Assembly (NCBI GenBank): GCA_023387655.1
Contig: JAEWHR010000243.1
Location: 1-64,000 of the forward strand
Direction: 5' to 3'
Length of the DNA stretch: 64,000 bases
DNA from: Bacillota bacterium
GTDB taxonomy: Bacteria; Bacillota; Clostridia; Lachnospirales; Lachnospiraceae
In this document: positions 25,194 through 34,778 of the stretch, piece by piece
Numbering within the stretch: position 1 is the stretch's first letter
Layout of the letters: the number at the start of each line of letters is the position of its first letter
The notes under the pieces: model-generated
Told to the model about the DNA's origin: nothing
The model's input: the letters and a program-made list of their open reading frames with translations, nothing else
The model's database searches: none
Made by a program: the position numbers and the translations under genes

Positions 25194-26903
25194 CTAATTT
25201 GCGAATGGACTTACATTATAAGCATTTTGAAGCAATTCTAAATAACGAACCAAACCTAAATCATTCAGTTGTTCTTTATATTTATCCCAATCCTTATCAA
25301 TATCCAAATCACCAATAATAAATCGAACCATTGTTTCTGTTGAGTAGTCCATAATCGTAGTTTTTAATAAGGTCATCTCTTCAATTGAAGATTCATCTAA
25401 ATATAAATCTGGCAATACTGACTCAAGTGGTTGTCTTACTTTTTCATGATCAAGAGAACCATTATACATTACTACCTGACGGCCATCCAAAGGTTTTACT
25501 CCTTCTGCATATGGATCAGGATTCGCTGTAACACCTACGGTTTCTTCTGTATAACGTACTAATCCTGCTAACTGATCCCACTTATAATTGGTATCATTTG
25601 CTTCAGCAATCATAGTAAATAAGGACTGATTTCCATCAATACCAACTTCGCCTTGTTCCGCTTTTGTATAGTGAACTCCTTCCACTCCATAAGCACTACG
25701 ATAAGTACCTTCTCTTGTTGCAAGATAATCGATTAAACGGAATGCTGCTTCAGGATTTTCACATGCACTTGTGATAAAGGTCATACCTGTTTGGTACATA
25801 ACATATGGGTTCCATGCTGCTACCGCTGTACCATCTGGTCCTTTTAGTGGTGGTAGCGGTTGATATTGCTCCCATCTCTTACTATTTGGTAACGTAGTTA
25901 AATCATTTGCATAGCCAGGGCGTTGAGCTAAAAATGCTCCAATTACAGCCTCGTCTCCACCTTCATTTACGTTTACTTGGTTATTCTTATCCTGAGTAAA
26001 AGATTCAGGATTTAATAAACCTTCTTCATATAATTTATGTAAGTATTTTAGTCCTTCTTTATAATTGTCTTGTACTGGACTAAATGTAACTACGCCATTA
26101 TCAAGATAGAGTTTATTGGTTTCTGGTGTTAACTGAAAAGGATTCATTAAAAATCCATCGATTTGTGTTCCAGCCCCAGATTTAACTGTGGAAAGAGGAA
26201 TCTCATCATTAGGGTCACCATTACCGTTAGCATCTTGTTCTTTAAATGCTTTCATAACTTGATAAAACTCTTCTGTTGTTGTTGGCATTTCTAAATTTAA
26301 ATTATCTAACCATGTAGTGTTAATCCATAATTTACAGTTATATTGAACATGTAAAGAACCATCTACGTTAGGTAAGTTGTAGATATTTCCATCTGGTGTG
26401 GTAATATACTCCTTCATACCATCTAGTCTCTCAAAAGCTTCTTTATATCCAACAGAAACTGACTCAAAGTAATCATTTAATGGAATAATTAATCCTTGAG
26501 CACCTAAAGAAGCTTCCGTAGCTTTATCTAGTCGATTTGCACTACCTGCACCAAGCATAACAATATCTGCCATTTCTCCAGAAGAAAACATTAAATTCAT
26601 TTTTTCGCGAATACTATCTGCTGGAGCTATAACCCATTCAATATTAATTCCTGTAATTTCTTCCAGCTCTTTGGTCTGGAGATTGTCATCACGACTATAC
26701 TCTCCATCTTGTGCTGCAAGAATCGTCAGTGTGATAGGTTCCTTTACAATTGGTAATTCACCTGGGGCATTATAGATGGAAGAATCCCCTTGGTTCGTTG
26801 AAGGTTTCGAAGAATTGTCATCTTTTTTCGTGGAGCATCCTGCTAATGATGATGCAGCAAGACAAAGAATTAAAATTCTCCCAATAAATTTTTTTAGTTT
26901 CAT
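25194..26903 (-). CDS. CUT1 sugar-binding lipoprotein (LipO/YtcQ type)
   Basis: 569 residues. The signal peptide ends in lipobox SLAGC with the lipidated Cys23, followed by a short Ser/Asn-rich linker. The mature domain has the TILAAQDGEYSRDDNLQTKELEEITGI pattern of large extracellular solute-binding proteins for oligosaccharides in Firmicutes, and a DANGNGDPNDEIPL calcium-like loop. It is the first gene of the operon transporter-GH65/95-GH105-GH140-GH-G and has its own promoter (26965-26993). It would capture the oligosaccharide outside the cell for the two permeases. Confidence 0.9.
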   Translation of the reverse strand: MKLKKFIGRILILCLAASSLAGCSTKKDDNSSKPSTNQGDSSIYNAPGELPIVKEPITLTILAAQDGEYSRDDNLQTKELEEITGINIEWVIAPADSIREKMNLMFSSGEMADIVMLGAGSANRLDKATEASLGAQGLIIPLNDYFESVSVGYKEAFERLDGMKEYITTPDGNIYNLPNVDGSLHVQYNCKLWINTTWLDNLNLEMPTTTEEFYQVMKAFKEQDANGNGDPNDEIPLSTVKSGAGTQIDGFLMNPFQLTPETNKLYLDNGVVTFSPVQDNYKEGLKYLHKLYEEGLLNPESFTQDKNNQVNVNEGGDEAVIGAFLAQRPGYANDLTTLPNSKRWEQYQPLPPLKGPDGTAVAAWNPYVMYQTGMTFITSACENPEAAFRLIDYLATREGTYRSAYGVEGVHYTKAEQGEVGIDGNQSLFTMIAEANDTNYKWDQLAGLVRYTEETVGVTANPDPYAEGVKPLDGRQVVMYNGSLDHEKVRQPLESVLPDLYLDESSIEEMTLLKTTIMDYSTETMVRFIIGDLDIDKDWDKYKEQLNDLGLVRYLELLQNAYNVSPFAN

Positions 26904-26964
26904 ACTCTCTTCTCCTACATGTTATTTACGGTATTAAATTAAGCATCGCCGTATCGATACATAG

Positions 26965-26993
26965 AGCATAACTGCTCCCTATCTTTCTTACAA
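26965..26993 (-). promoter_or_regulatory. Promoter of the first transporter/glycosidase operon
   Basis: On the minus strand TTGTAA (complement of 26988-26993) and TATGCT (complement of 26965-26970) are 17 bp apart, about 60 bp before the binding-protein start. The imperfect -35 fits a promoter helped by an activator, and the divergent membrane AraC protein is the obvious candidate. Confidence 0.55.
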
Positions 26994-27183
26994 CAAACAA
27001 TAAATCAGATGCCGTACATACCATGATATTTTGCATCGAACATTTTTTTAGCGACGTACAATTGATATGATTTTATTGATTTTAACCCTATTATGTCATA
27101 TAATTTTACTAATAATAAGAATAAAAGCAAAATACATTATAGGTAAAAAAACCAAAGATAATTTAATCTTAAAGGAGATACAT

Positions 27184-29460
27184 GTGAAAAAACACTACCA
27201 CCTTAAACATGCTTTTACTAATTTGCTATTTTCATATTTTATTATGCTTGTATTACCAACAGTATTTATACTCTCTTTATATCATCAGGCATATAATATG
27301 TCTGTAAAATATTGTGTAGAAAATAGTTTGCTTACTCTTACACAAATGCAAACCATTGTAGATGAGCGTATCAATGCCCTCGATAATACCGTGATGCAAA
27401 ACTTATACAACATGGATATTCATAATTTAATAGCGACAACGAAGCCAACACCTGGTGACCCAACATTATTTGAAAATATCACAATCAGCAAAAACTTAGA
27501 TTCAAAGTTTGGCGGTAATCCAGACATCTATATTCGTTATCAAATCCTGTCACCAAACAATGATACTATTTATTATAATAATGCTATCTCTTATGGGATT
27601 AATACATATTTTAAATCGATCTATATGGAAGAAGAATACAACTATGAGTTGTGGTATAATCAGGTTTTCAACTCAAAGAAAAGAATATTACTTCCTAGTA
27701 TGAAAATGAGTCTAAATAATACTGTTACTCAAGCCATCACTTATAATTATCCTATAAAAAAAGGAATTAACTCACCCTCTTCCCTTGTATTGCAATTTAT
27801 AGTTCCAGAAGAGTTTATATTCAGTATACCAGAATTAGAAAAGGACAAAGGAAGTTACTTTTTAATCAACGGGCAGGGATCCACTCTTTGCAGTTCTAAT
27901 AGCGATATCACATTTCCAGAAACTTATATTGCAAATTTCACGGATGATTATGGGTATATTACAACAAATCATGATAACATAAAGAAAATTATTGTTTACA
28001 GCCATTCGAAAGAAACCAACATGACAGTTGCTGCAATCTACTTAGAAGAAGTTGTTTTAGAAGCAGCCAAAAATATTAAAATAACTGCACTTCTAGCGAT
28101 ATTTATATGCTTCTTAGTGGAACTTGTTATAGTGTTATGGATGTCCTACCGAAATGCAATTCCTATCCATAACTTCGCAAAAAATTTAAAACTATTACTA
28201 TCAGATAATGAACATGAAACGGTTGAAAATACAAATAAGCATAGCGAGTATGATTATTTAGATCATGGGATTCATGAGATAAAACAACATCAAAATCATT
28301 TACGATTGGTTAATAACGAAAAAATAAATCTCCAGAAAAAAGTTTTTTATGATCAACTATTTGAAGGGCGCTTTAAAGACGATAAAGCCTTATTCACTAT
28401 TGCTCAATCACTAAGCATTGAATTAGTAGCAGAAGAATATTATGTTGTTGCCTTTCACAATAAACTAAATAAAAATTTACTACTGGAGAATCTAAAGAAA
28501 CTATTTGATGATGATCATACTTTCTCCTATATTTTACATGATTTTGAGCAAAGCATTATCGCTGCCATTTTTATGTTTCAATCCAACAATAGCACAGAGA
28601 ATTCACAGTATCTCGTACATAAAATAAAACAATGTGAAACCATGTTTCAGAAATTATCGGTTCCTGCACATATTGGTATTGGAGATTGTACACCAAACCC
28701 TTCCGATTTAGTATTTTCTTATCGCCAAGCCAAATACTGTGCTAAATTAGCCAATCCCCAAGAACCTATTGTTATCTATGAAACGATAGTAGTCAAAAGG
28801 GATACCCCTTTTTATCCTCTAGAAATAGAAAATCGTTTGTTAAATGCCACCAAGTTTAGGGAGGTAGATAAAATTCATGGGATATTTGACACTCTTAGAA
28901 GCGAAAACTTCACGAAGAGAAAACTAAGTAATCCTATGTATTCTATCTTTATCTCAAATTTAGAGTCAACCTTATTTAAAATCTATCATGAACTTCTTAC
29001 GGAAGAACGGGTAGACGAAATAGTAAATCATATTAGTAAAATAAATAACCCTCTAGAAACGATTGCCACTATAGAAAGCGAATTCTTATTTCTAGCTAGT
29101 AGAAGCGAAGAAAAACGTTCTACTAGAAATCAACAGTTGTGTGATTCTATTCAAATGTACTTAAAAGAAAATTATCGTGATTCAGAATTATGTCTGGCTT
29201 CCATTGCTGATCATTTTAACTTATCTGATTCCTATTTTTCTCAGTTTTATAAGGATTCCTTTAATGAATCTTTTAGTGTTACACTTGAGAATCTTCGTCT
29301 AGATCATGCGAAACAGTTAATTTTAGAAGGTAATGTTGAAATCGAGCAAATTACTAAAATGGTTGGGTATAATAATTCTACAACGTTTCGAAGGGCCTTT
29401 AAACGTTGCACTGGGGTATCTCCTTCCATCTATAAAAGTACAAATAAAACAGATTCATAA
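27184..29460 (+). CDS. Membrane-anchored AraC-family regulator
   Basis: 758 residues. An N-terminal membrane helix (about 10-30) is followed by an extracytoplasmic sensor region of about 250 residues, a second membrane helix near 300-325 (ALLAIFICFLVELVIVLWMSY) and a cytosolic linker. The C-terminal AraC double helix-turn-helix (about 650-755) contains SIADHFNLSDSYFSQFYKD and IEQITKMVGYNNSTTFRRAFKR. This is the YtdP/YesS-like one-component design. A start at GTG 27184 is chosen because AAAGGAG lies 6-7 nt before it; the longer frame from 27067 adds 39 residues without a ribosome-binding site. It is divergent from the first transporter operon and probably activates it when the binding protein or its sugar is sensed outside. 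Confidence 0.88.
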   Translation: MKKHYHLKHAFTNLLFSYFIMLVLPTVFILSLYHQAYNMSVKYCVENSLLTLTQMQTIVDERINALDNTVMQNLYNMDIHNLIATTKPTPGDPTLFENITISKNLDSKFGGNPDIYIRYQILSPNNDTIYYNNAISYGINTYFKSIYMEEEYNYELWYNQVFNSKKRILLPSMKMSLNNTVTQAITYNYPIKKGINSPSSLVLQFIVPEEFIFSIPELEKDKGSYFLINGQGSTLCSSNSDITFPETYIANFTDDYGYITTNHDNIKKIIVYSHSKETNMTVAAIYLEEVVLEAAKNIKITALLAIFICFLVELVIVLWMSYRNAIPIHNFAKNLKLLLSDNEHETVENTNKHSEYDYLDHGIHEIKQHQNHLRLVNNEKINLQKKVFYDQLFEGRFKDDKALFTIAQSLSIELVAEEYYVVAFHNKLNKNLLLENLKKLFDDDHTFSYILHDFEQSIIAAIFMFQSNNSTENSQYLVHKIKQCETMFQKLSVPAHIGIGDCTPNPSDLVFSYRQAKYCAKLANPQEPIVIYETIVVKRDTPFYPLEIENRLLNATKFREVDKIHGIFDTLRSENFTKRKLSNPMYSIFISNLESTLFKIYHELLTEERVDEIVNHISKINNPLETIATIESEFLFLASRSEEKRSTRNQQLCDSIQMYLKENYRDSELCLASIADHFNLSDSYFSQFYKDSFNESFSVTLENLRLDHAKQLILEGNVEIEQITKMVGYNNSTTFRRAFKRCTGVSPSIYKSTNKTDS

Positions 29461-29467
29461 AAACATG

Positions 29468-29496
29468 AGCACCGGCTTAGCCGGTGCTTTATTGTA
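29468..29496 (+). terminator. Terminator after the AraC regulator
   Basis: Perfect 9-bp GC-rich stem AGCACCGGC/GCCGGTGCT (29468-29476, 29480-29488) with a 3-nt loop and a TTATTGT tail, 8 bp past the stop codon. Confidence 0.85.
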
Positions 29497-29560
29497 TCTA
29501 TTATAAACTAGTTAATTCAGAAATCTTCTCATTTATTGGAATTCTTCTAGAGCAAATTAC

Positions 29561-30988
29561 TTATGCTTCTAAAACCTTTACTACTTCATAAAGCGTTTCT
29601 TTGTTACCGACATTCCCCGGAAATATTATGTATGGTAGGTTACTAAAATGGCTTTCCTCCCCTGTTTTCCACACTGGCACTCCAGGCTGTACCTGACCTA
29701 AGACCAGCGCGCGGCGCACCGATAAGCCTTTGGTTCCAACATCACTTGAGGTAATTCCACCCTTGGCTATTAAATACTTTGGAGGTACCGATAGTCTTGC
29801 TACAATGCCAGTTAGTGCCTCTGATATTTGAACTGATATCTGAAGCATCTGCTCTTTATCCGTAAAATCAATTCCAAAAAGTTCTCTACTTGTATAGATA
29901 GCCACTGTTCTACCATTCTGGATTCTATCTTCTACAATGGTCTTGATACGATCCGCTTCTTTCTCTAATATCTCTCTTAGGTTACTTAAGCTTACCGTTT
30001 CATTTCCAGTGATACTAAACTCCTCAAAATGAATAGGTAGGGTAGAATTCATAAGATATGTTAATTGCTCTGTTGTCTTCTTTACATGAGAACCAATAAT
30101 AATTAATCCACCATGTTGTTGATCACCACTACATAATAAATCATGATCTAACAACGGAATATCTTCTATTTCTCCAATTACTTTTGGTAATGCTGCTGCA
30201 CTTCTTACCATATAATTTTTACCTTGCTTCATCGCAATTACCCATGCATTACAAAAAAGTGCTACATCCGTATAGCAAACCGCATTCACTATAATCTTAG
30301 TAAAGCTTGTAGCAGACATGATACGTTCTGCCAAATCAGTAGGCGTACTCTCTCGTAAATCTTCTAAAGAAATCGTAATACAATCCTCTTTCTTATATTC
30401 TCCTCTGCTTTTTTCTTCGACAAATGCGCTTAAATCAGAAGACTGAAAAGAAAATGTGCTATCTTTTGAAAATTCGGTTTCTCCCACCGGTACAAGTTCT
30501 TCATTCTCTTTTACATAGTGTGTATTTCCAATGGTATAACGTCCACCCTCTGGGAAAAACGGAAGAATAATTTCTCCATCAAAATCATCTCCACCAACTT
30601 CTAAAATTGCTTCTTTCAGTGTATTGGTTTCAAGAGGATAATGTCCACGTAAAGTCGAATCACCTCTTGAGATCAATACATATGAAATTCCAAGCTCCTT
30701 CGATATTTTTTGAATCCTTTTCCCTATTTCTCTATGGACCCTTCTTGTTTCATCTTCTGAAAAACTTCGAGAGTTTGTTAGAATAAAAGACATCGTATTC
30801 CCATCTTGAAAAGCTTCACGAATTGTATCTTCCTTCCAATTTGTATATACATAAATATCATGTACTGTTTGAACTCCAGTGGGATCATCATCTAATACAA
30901 TTATTTTTCTTTTTAATTCCTTCAATTCTTGATGTAATCTCTCAAAAGCTTTCGGGCTATTAATTATTGGCAAATCCTTAATCCTCAT
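29561..30988 (-). CDS. DUF1537 four-carbon acid-sugar kinase family protein
   Basis: About 475 residues. The N-terminal domain has LDDDPTGVQTVHDI and ISRGDSTLRGHYPLE, the substrate-side motifs of the OtnK/DtnK/LtnK kinases. The C-terminal nucleotide domain has GSHVKKTTEQ, GLSVRRALVLGQVQPGVPVW and PGNVGN. Characterised members phosphorylate tetronates or 3-oxo-tetronates. ATG at 30988 is preferred over TTG at 30994 because GAGGAG stands 7 nt before it. It overlaps the FadR-type regulator gene by 11 nt. The usual partners (PdxA2-like dehydrogenase, OtnC-type aldolase/decarboxylase) are not adjacent, which leaves its pathway open. The substrate could be an acid sugar released during pectin breakdown. 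Confidence 0.85.
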   Translation of the reverse strand: MRIKDLPIINSPKAFERLHQELKELKRKIIVLDDDPTGVQTVHDIYVYTNWKEDTIREAFQDGNTMSFILTNSRSFSEDETRRVHREIGKRIQKISKELGISYVLISRGDSTLRGHYPLETNTLKEAILEVGGDDFDGEIILPFFPEGGRYTIGNTHYVKENEELVPVGETEFSKDSTFSFQSSDLSAFVEEKSRGEYKKEDCITISLEDLRESTPTDLAERIMSATSFTKIIVNAVCYTDVALFCNAWVIAMKQGKNYMVRSAAALPKVIGEIEDIPLLDHDLLCSGDQQHGGLIIIGSHVKKTTEQLTYLMNSTLPIHFEEFSITGNETVSLSNLREILEKEADRIKTIVEDRIQNGRTVAIYTSRELFGIDFTDKEQMLQISVQISEALTGIVARLSVPPKYLIAKGGITSSDVGTKGLSVRRALVLGQVQPGVPVWKTGEESHFSNLPYIIFPGNVGNKETLYEVVKVLEA

Positions 30989-31763
30989 TCTCAATCTCCT
31001 CTTTCACATCATCCACAGCTTTTTCATTGGGATTGCCAGTTGTATTCATCTCATCTTGCCAGTAGATATAATGTTCATTGACTGTTTGTTCTGCTGCAGA
31101 TAAGTTTTTTGTACGTATAATATCTACGAGTTTTCGATGAAGCATTAAGAAGTTTTCAGTATTGTTAGCTAAAAAAATTTGTTCAGTAGCCCTTTTACGT
31201 GATGGAATCGTAATACGGTCAACATAGCTACACATGTCTAATAACAATGGATTGTTTACCATGGAATTAATACTGGTATGAAACGCTAAATCTGCTTCCA
31301 CAACCTTCTGATATTTTGGCTTTGCACAAGTAATTGATTTGCTTAACTTTTCATAGGCCTTTTCCATTTCCATGATTTGTTCTTTTGTCGCATTCGCAGC
31401 TGCTACATGAATCACACCAATATCTAAAACTTTTCTAAGCTGTATAATGTCATGTCCAAAGTTTTTTTGCAGAATAATACCATATAGTAACGGATCTAAC
31501 ATTTTTTGAGTGTAACAATCATTAACATATGTTCCATCTGCACGTTTTATATAAAGTACACCATAAGCTTCTAACGTTTTAATGGCCTCTCTGACTGAGT
31601 TTCTTCCAACTTTAAAAGTTTCACTCAGCTCAGTTTCTGTTGGTAATTTGTCCCCCGGTTTTAATTCATTCGCAATGATTGCATCTGTAATACGATTTAC
31701 AATACGCGATACAACAGATTCATTATTTAATGGTTTTCCTAATAGATCATTCTTTACTTTCAT
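30978..31763 (-). CDS. FadR-subfamily GntR transcriptional regulator
   Basis: About 261 residues. The N-terminal winged helix (ELKPGDKLPTETELSETFKVGRNSVREAIKTLEAYGVLYIKRADGTYV) is typical GntR. The helical FCD ligand domain follows, with the metal-binding pattern around DLAFHTSI and HRKLVDII. ATG at 31763 is preferred over the GTG at 31793: GGGAG lies 5 nt upstream of the ATG. It is co-transcribed with the DUF1537 kinase, so it probably responds to an acid sugar and controls this small cluster. A 9-bp inverted repeat upstream (31808-31835) could be its site. Confidence 0.88.
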   Translation of the reverse strand: MKVKNDLLGKPLNNESVVSRIVNRITDAIIANELKPGDKLPTETELSETFKVGRNSVREAIKTLEAYGVLYIKRADGTYVNDCYTQKMLDPLLYGIILQKNFGHDIIQLRKVLDIGVIHVAAANATKEQIMEMEKAYEKLSKSITCAKPKYQKVVEADLAFHTSINSMVNNPLLLDMCSYVDRITIPSRKRATEQIFLANNTENFLMLHRKLVDIIRTKNLSAAEQTVNEHYIYWQDEMNTTGNPNEKAVDDVKEEIENED

Positions 31764-31807
31764 TCTAACTCCCGTCTGCTTGCTCTGGTACACATATAAG
31801 TCAAGAT

Positions 31808-31835
31808 GTTGAAAAACTGATTTTTATTTTTCAAC
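31808..31835. promoter_or_regulatory. Inverted repeat between GH127 and the FadR-type gene
   Basis: GTTGAAAAA (31808-31816) and TTTTTCAAC (31827-31835) form a perfect 9-bp inverted repeat about 45 bp upstream of the regulator start. It could be an operator or a weak intercistronic hairpin; no T-run follows on the minus strand. Confidence 0.4.
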
Positions 31836-31937
31836 CTGCCTCTTTCTACATATTCAACTATTTATAAGTTAAATACTGCGTAAAACAGTAATTAAATATT
31901 TTTTAACTATAATTTATTCTACATATCCATCGAAGCA

Positions 31938-33881
31938 TTAACAATACACAAAAGGTGTCCAAATTCTCATTTTACCATATTCACGATTATCCCATGCGAA
32001 GTAAGGAATTAAAGTGACCTTGGTATCTTGTAAGGTAAACTCTTTTAGCGTTTGATACAAAGCTGTTTCACTATTATTTGCTCGATTCATATGGTAAGCC
32101 TGTCCTTGTAGAGATAAAACTTTACGTCCCTTAATCTCAAGATACTCTGTTTTATATTCTGCATTAAGGCGAAGCATCAAGTGGTCCAACGAATTATCTG
32201 CACTCTCCATACAAAGCACAAGTGGTCCGCGCTCCACAGCTACCTGATTGGTATCTTCTTCGACCATTTCATGCGCTACCGTATAGCGTACCGGCATCAT
32301 AAATTCAATGTAGCAAGTACTATTATAGTCTGTTATATCTAGGGTATAATAACTTCCGGCATCGCCTTTTGTAAGTTGTTTCTCACAACCATGGTAACTG
32401 ATGCTACCACTCTCTACCCAACCCGGAACACGGATATTAATCTTACAAGGTGTCTCATTCTTTACTTCCTTAAATTGTATAGCTATCTTTCCATCATAAG
32501 GATAACTCGTTGTTTGATTTATGGAAAATTCCGAACCATTTGGTAACTTCACTTTAGCGGTTCCCTCTCCATACATACCAAGCCAAACTGTATCTTCGGA
32601 ATAAGAATAAGCGTAAGAAAATGATTCTGCTATAATTCTTGCAAGATTTGGTGGACAACAGTAACTTAATATATATTCAGAACGTGTTAATGGCCATACT
32701 AGCTCATACTCTAACTTTTCTTCACGTCTTAACATGTTTTCATAAAAAAATTTAATACCATCAAAGCTTACTGCAGCTAAATTTGTATTTAGCATAGCAC
32801 GTTCAATCATATCCATATATTCTACCTTAGGTTCGATTCGATACATTCGATAGGCCCATAAAACCAAACCAACAGAAGCGCAGGTTTCATTATATGCTGT
32901 TATATTAGGAAGTTGATATTCATAACCATAGGCTTGATGTGTCTTCTGATCATGAAAGAAATTCCCATAAGGAGAAACTCCATTATATAATGCACCACAT
33001 CCACCCGTAATGTAAATCTTTTGATTTACCAGGTTGTTCCAAACTTTATGTAATACCTCTAAATATTCTTTTTCACCAGTCTCAGCATAAAGGTCTGCTA
33101 CACCAGCATACAAATAATTGGCACGTACCGCATGTCCAATAATCTTGTCATGCTCTAATAGAGGTAAGCGATCTTGATTATCATCTGTACCATTTTCCAC
33201 CTGACTTCGCAACATAACTGCTAGTTTCGCAAGGTTTAGGTATCGTTCTTCCTTCGTGGCACGATACAATTCCAAGAGCCCCATGTAATGGGACGGACAA
33301 ACCGCGGTTTGCACCCCTTTTCCTTCTGCTGCTTCGTTATACATTGCCTCTAAATAGTCTGCAGCCCTTTCTGCTACTTTAAGAAAGTTCCTTTTTCCTG
33401 TTACTTGATAATGAATACTCGCTGTAGTAAACAAATGTCCAAAGTTATATACCTCAAAATCGTTAATATCTTGATTACGACTAATTCCTTTATTTTCTCG
33501 CTCTCCAATAATTTGCTTCGTGGAGATATAACCATCTGGTTGCTGTGCCTTTGCAATTAAGGATATATACTCGTCAAGTGACTTAAAAAGTTCCTCATTA
33601 TTTTCTTCTGCAGCACTACAAATCGCTGCTTCCATCCATTTATAAAAGTCACCATCTCCAAAGACTGTACCATCAAAACTTCCTTCTACTTCTCCTGCAC
33701 AGATACGAAAATTCTCTACTACATGGCTTATTTCACTTGATTCAAACATATGACAAAGATGAGGTATTGTCTTCTTTGAGTTGACTGTTGTTACCTCTTT
33801 CCAAAAACCATCGGTCCACCTACCCACACCAAGTGGAAGCGGCTCAACAACTGTATATTTTGATTTTTTCCAAGTACTCAT
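31938..33881 (-). CDS. GH127 beta-L-arabinofuranosidase
   Basis: 647 residues, close to the 650-660 of characterised GH127 enzymes such as HypBA1. The zinc/catalytic site is complete: Glu332 and Cys334 in YNETCASVG, and Cys408-Cys409 in LSYCCPPN, where one cysteine is the nucleophile in this family. The (alpha/alpha)6 barrel is followed by beta-sandwich domains (about 430-647). No signal peptide. It starts 2 bp after the racemase-like gene stop, so the two are translated together. It would release terminal beta-L-arabinofuranose from imported oligosaccharides; arabinofuranose decorates rhamnogalacturonan II as well as extensins. Confidence 0.92.
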   Translation of the reverse strand: MSTWKKSKYTVVEPLPLGVGRWTDGFWKEVTTVNSKKTIPHLCHMFESSEISHVVENFRICAGEVEGSFDGTVFGDGDFYKWMEAAICSAAEENNEELFKSLDEYISLIAKAQQPDGYISTKQIIGERENKGISRNQDINDFEVYNFGHLFTTASIHYQVTGKRNFLKVAERAADYLEAMYNEAAEGKGVQTAVCPSHYMGLLELYRATKEERYLNLAKLAVMLRSQVENGTDDNQDRLPLLEHDKIIGHAVRANYLYAGVADLYAETGEKEYLEVLHKVWNNLVNQKIYITGGCGALYNGVSPYGNFFHDQKTHQAYGYEYQLPNITAYNETCASVGLVLWAYRMYRIEPKVEYMDMIERAMLNTNLAAVSFDGIKFFYENMLRREEKLEYELVWPLTRSEYILSYCCPPNLARIIAESFSYAYSYSEDTVWLGMYGEGTAKVKLPNGSEFSINQTTSYPYDGKIAIQFKEVKNETPCKINIRVPGWVESGSISYHGCEKQLTKGDAGSYYTLDITDYNSTCYIEFMMPVRYTVAHEMVEEDTNQVAVERGPLVLCMESADNSLDHLMLRLNAEYKTEYLEIKGRKVLSLQGQAYHMNRANNSETALYQTLKEFTLQDTKVTLIPYFAWDNREYGKMRIWTPFVYC

Positions 33882-33883
33882 TC

Positions 33884-34555
33884 TTAAACTACCCCCTTAT
33901 CTTCCAGTGCTCTACGTAGAGCAGCTGCACCAAATCTTGGGCTAGAAACTACTGGTATTCCTACTTCACTATGGATTTTTTCTTCACAATATGCCATAGA
34001 CCCTTGACATAATAAGATCACGTCAACCTCATCACTTAGTTCTACTGCTTTCTTTACCAAAAGTGATTTTAACTCCTCTTCATTTAAGCCAAACGTTCCA
34101 TCTAGCAATCCGTCAACAATTTCTACATGTTTACCAAGTTCTCTAGCAACCCTTATTATCGTATTTTTTGTAGGCTCTAAAGTAGTTGATAGGGTTGCCA
34201 TAACACCTATTTTCTTGCCTAATCTTACAGCTTCTCTACACATATCTTCATCAATACGTACAATTGGGACTCCTATGTACTTTGCCATCTCCCTAACACT
34301 ATCCGCTGTTTCACCCACAGACGAACAAATATTTAAAATTGCCTCTGCACCATCTCTAACCGCATCAAGAAATAAAGTATAAAGGTCAATTGCAGCTTTT
34401 TTTGTTACATAGCCATGATTTCTTACCTCAGTTAGGATGTCTGGATTCTGATAACTTAAAATAGTAACCTCCTCCCCCAACTGATGATATACCTCTTTTT
34501 CTACCAGTTCAATTAAGTTTTTAGTAGTACTTGTATAAACCAAACCAATCTTCAT
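33884..34555 (-). CDS. Asp/Glu/hydantoin racemase superfamily protein
   Basis: 223 residues, two Rossmann-like lobes with a cysteine in each: Cys77 in LNICSSVGE and Cys183 in LLCQGSMAY. That is the paired acid/base arrangement of aspartate/glutamate racemases and AroM/HyuE-like proteins. The reaction is not predictable. It is the first gene of the leftward set racemase-GH127-(FadR-kinase) and has its own promoter (34610-34637). A racemase or epimerase of an acid sugar or hydroxy acid would suit the neighbouring acid-sugar kinase and BKACE enzyme, but this is inference. Confidence 0.82.
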   Translation of the reverse strand: MKIGLVYTSTTKNLIELVEKEVYHQLGEEVTILSYQNPDILTEVRNHGYVTKKAAIDLYTLFLDAVRDGAEAILNICSSVGETADSVREMAKYIGVPIVRIDEDMCREAVRLGKKIGVMATLSTTLEPTKNTIIRVARELGKHVEIVDGLLDGTFGLNEEELKSLLVKKAVELSDEVDVILLCQGSMAYCEEKIHSEVGIPVVSSPRFGAAALRRALEDKGVV

Positions 34556-34609
34556 ATGTAATCCCCTTTCCTCATAATGTTCAACGTAGGATGTTTAAGT
34601 TTGATTTAC

Positions 34610-34637
34610 ATTATAATGCTTGCGAAACAATAAGTAA
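34610..34637 (-). promoter_or_regulatory. Promoter of the racemase/GH127 operon
   Basis: On the minus strand TTACTT (complement of 34632-34637) and a perfect TATAAT (complement of 34610-34615) are 16 bp apart, about 55 bp before the racemase-like start. Confidence 0.65.
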
Positions 34638-34697
34638 ATACTACATTTTTCACAGTTTTTGAACTTGATTTTCAGTAAGTATTTTTTCTCATTTTCA

Positions 34698-34726
34698 TTG
34701 ACCAAGCGGTATTTTTTTAATATGAT
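34698..34726 (+). promoter_or_regulatory. Promoter of the GH78 gene
   Basis: TTGACC (34698-34703) and TATGAT (34721-34726) with an exact 17-bp spacer, about 50 bp before the GH78 start and divergent from the racemase promoter. Confidence 0.7.
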
Positions 34727-34778
34727 TATCTTATTCAGAAATTGAATAAATAACGAATATTTTATTAGGAGGTATCAC

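Noticed and set aside
27067..27183. Longer start for the membrane AraC regulator at 27067
   Set aside because: There is no ribosome-binding site there, whereas AAAGGAG stands correctly before the GTG at 27184.
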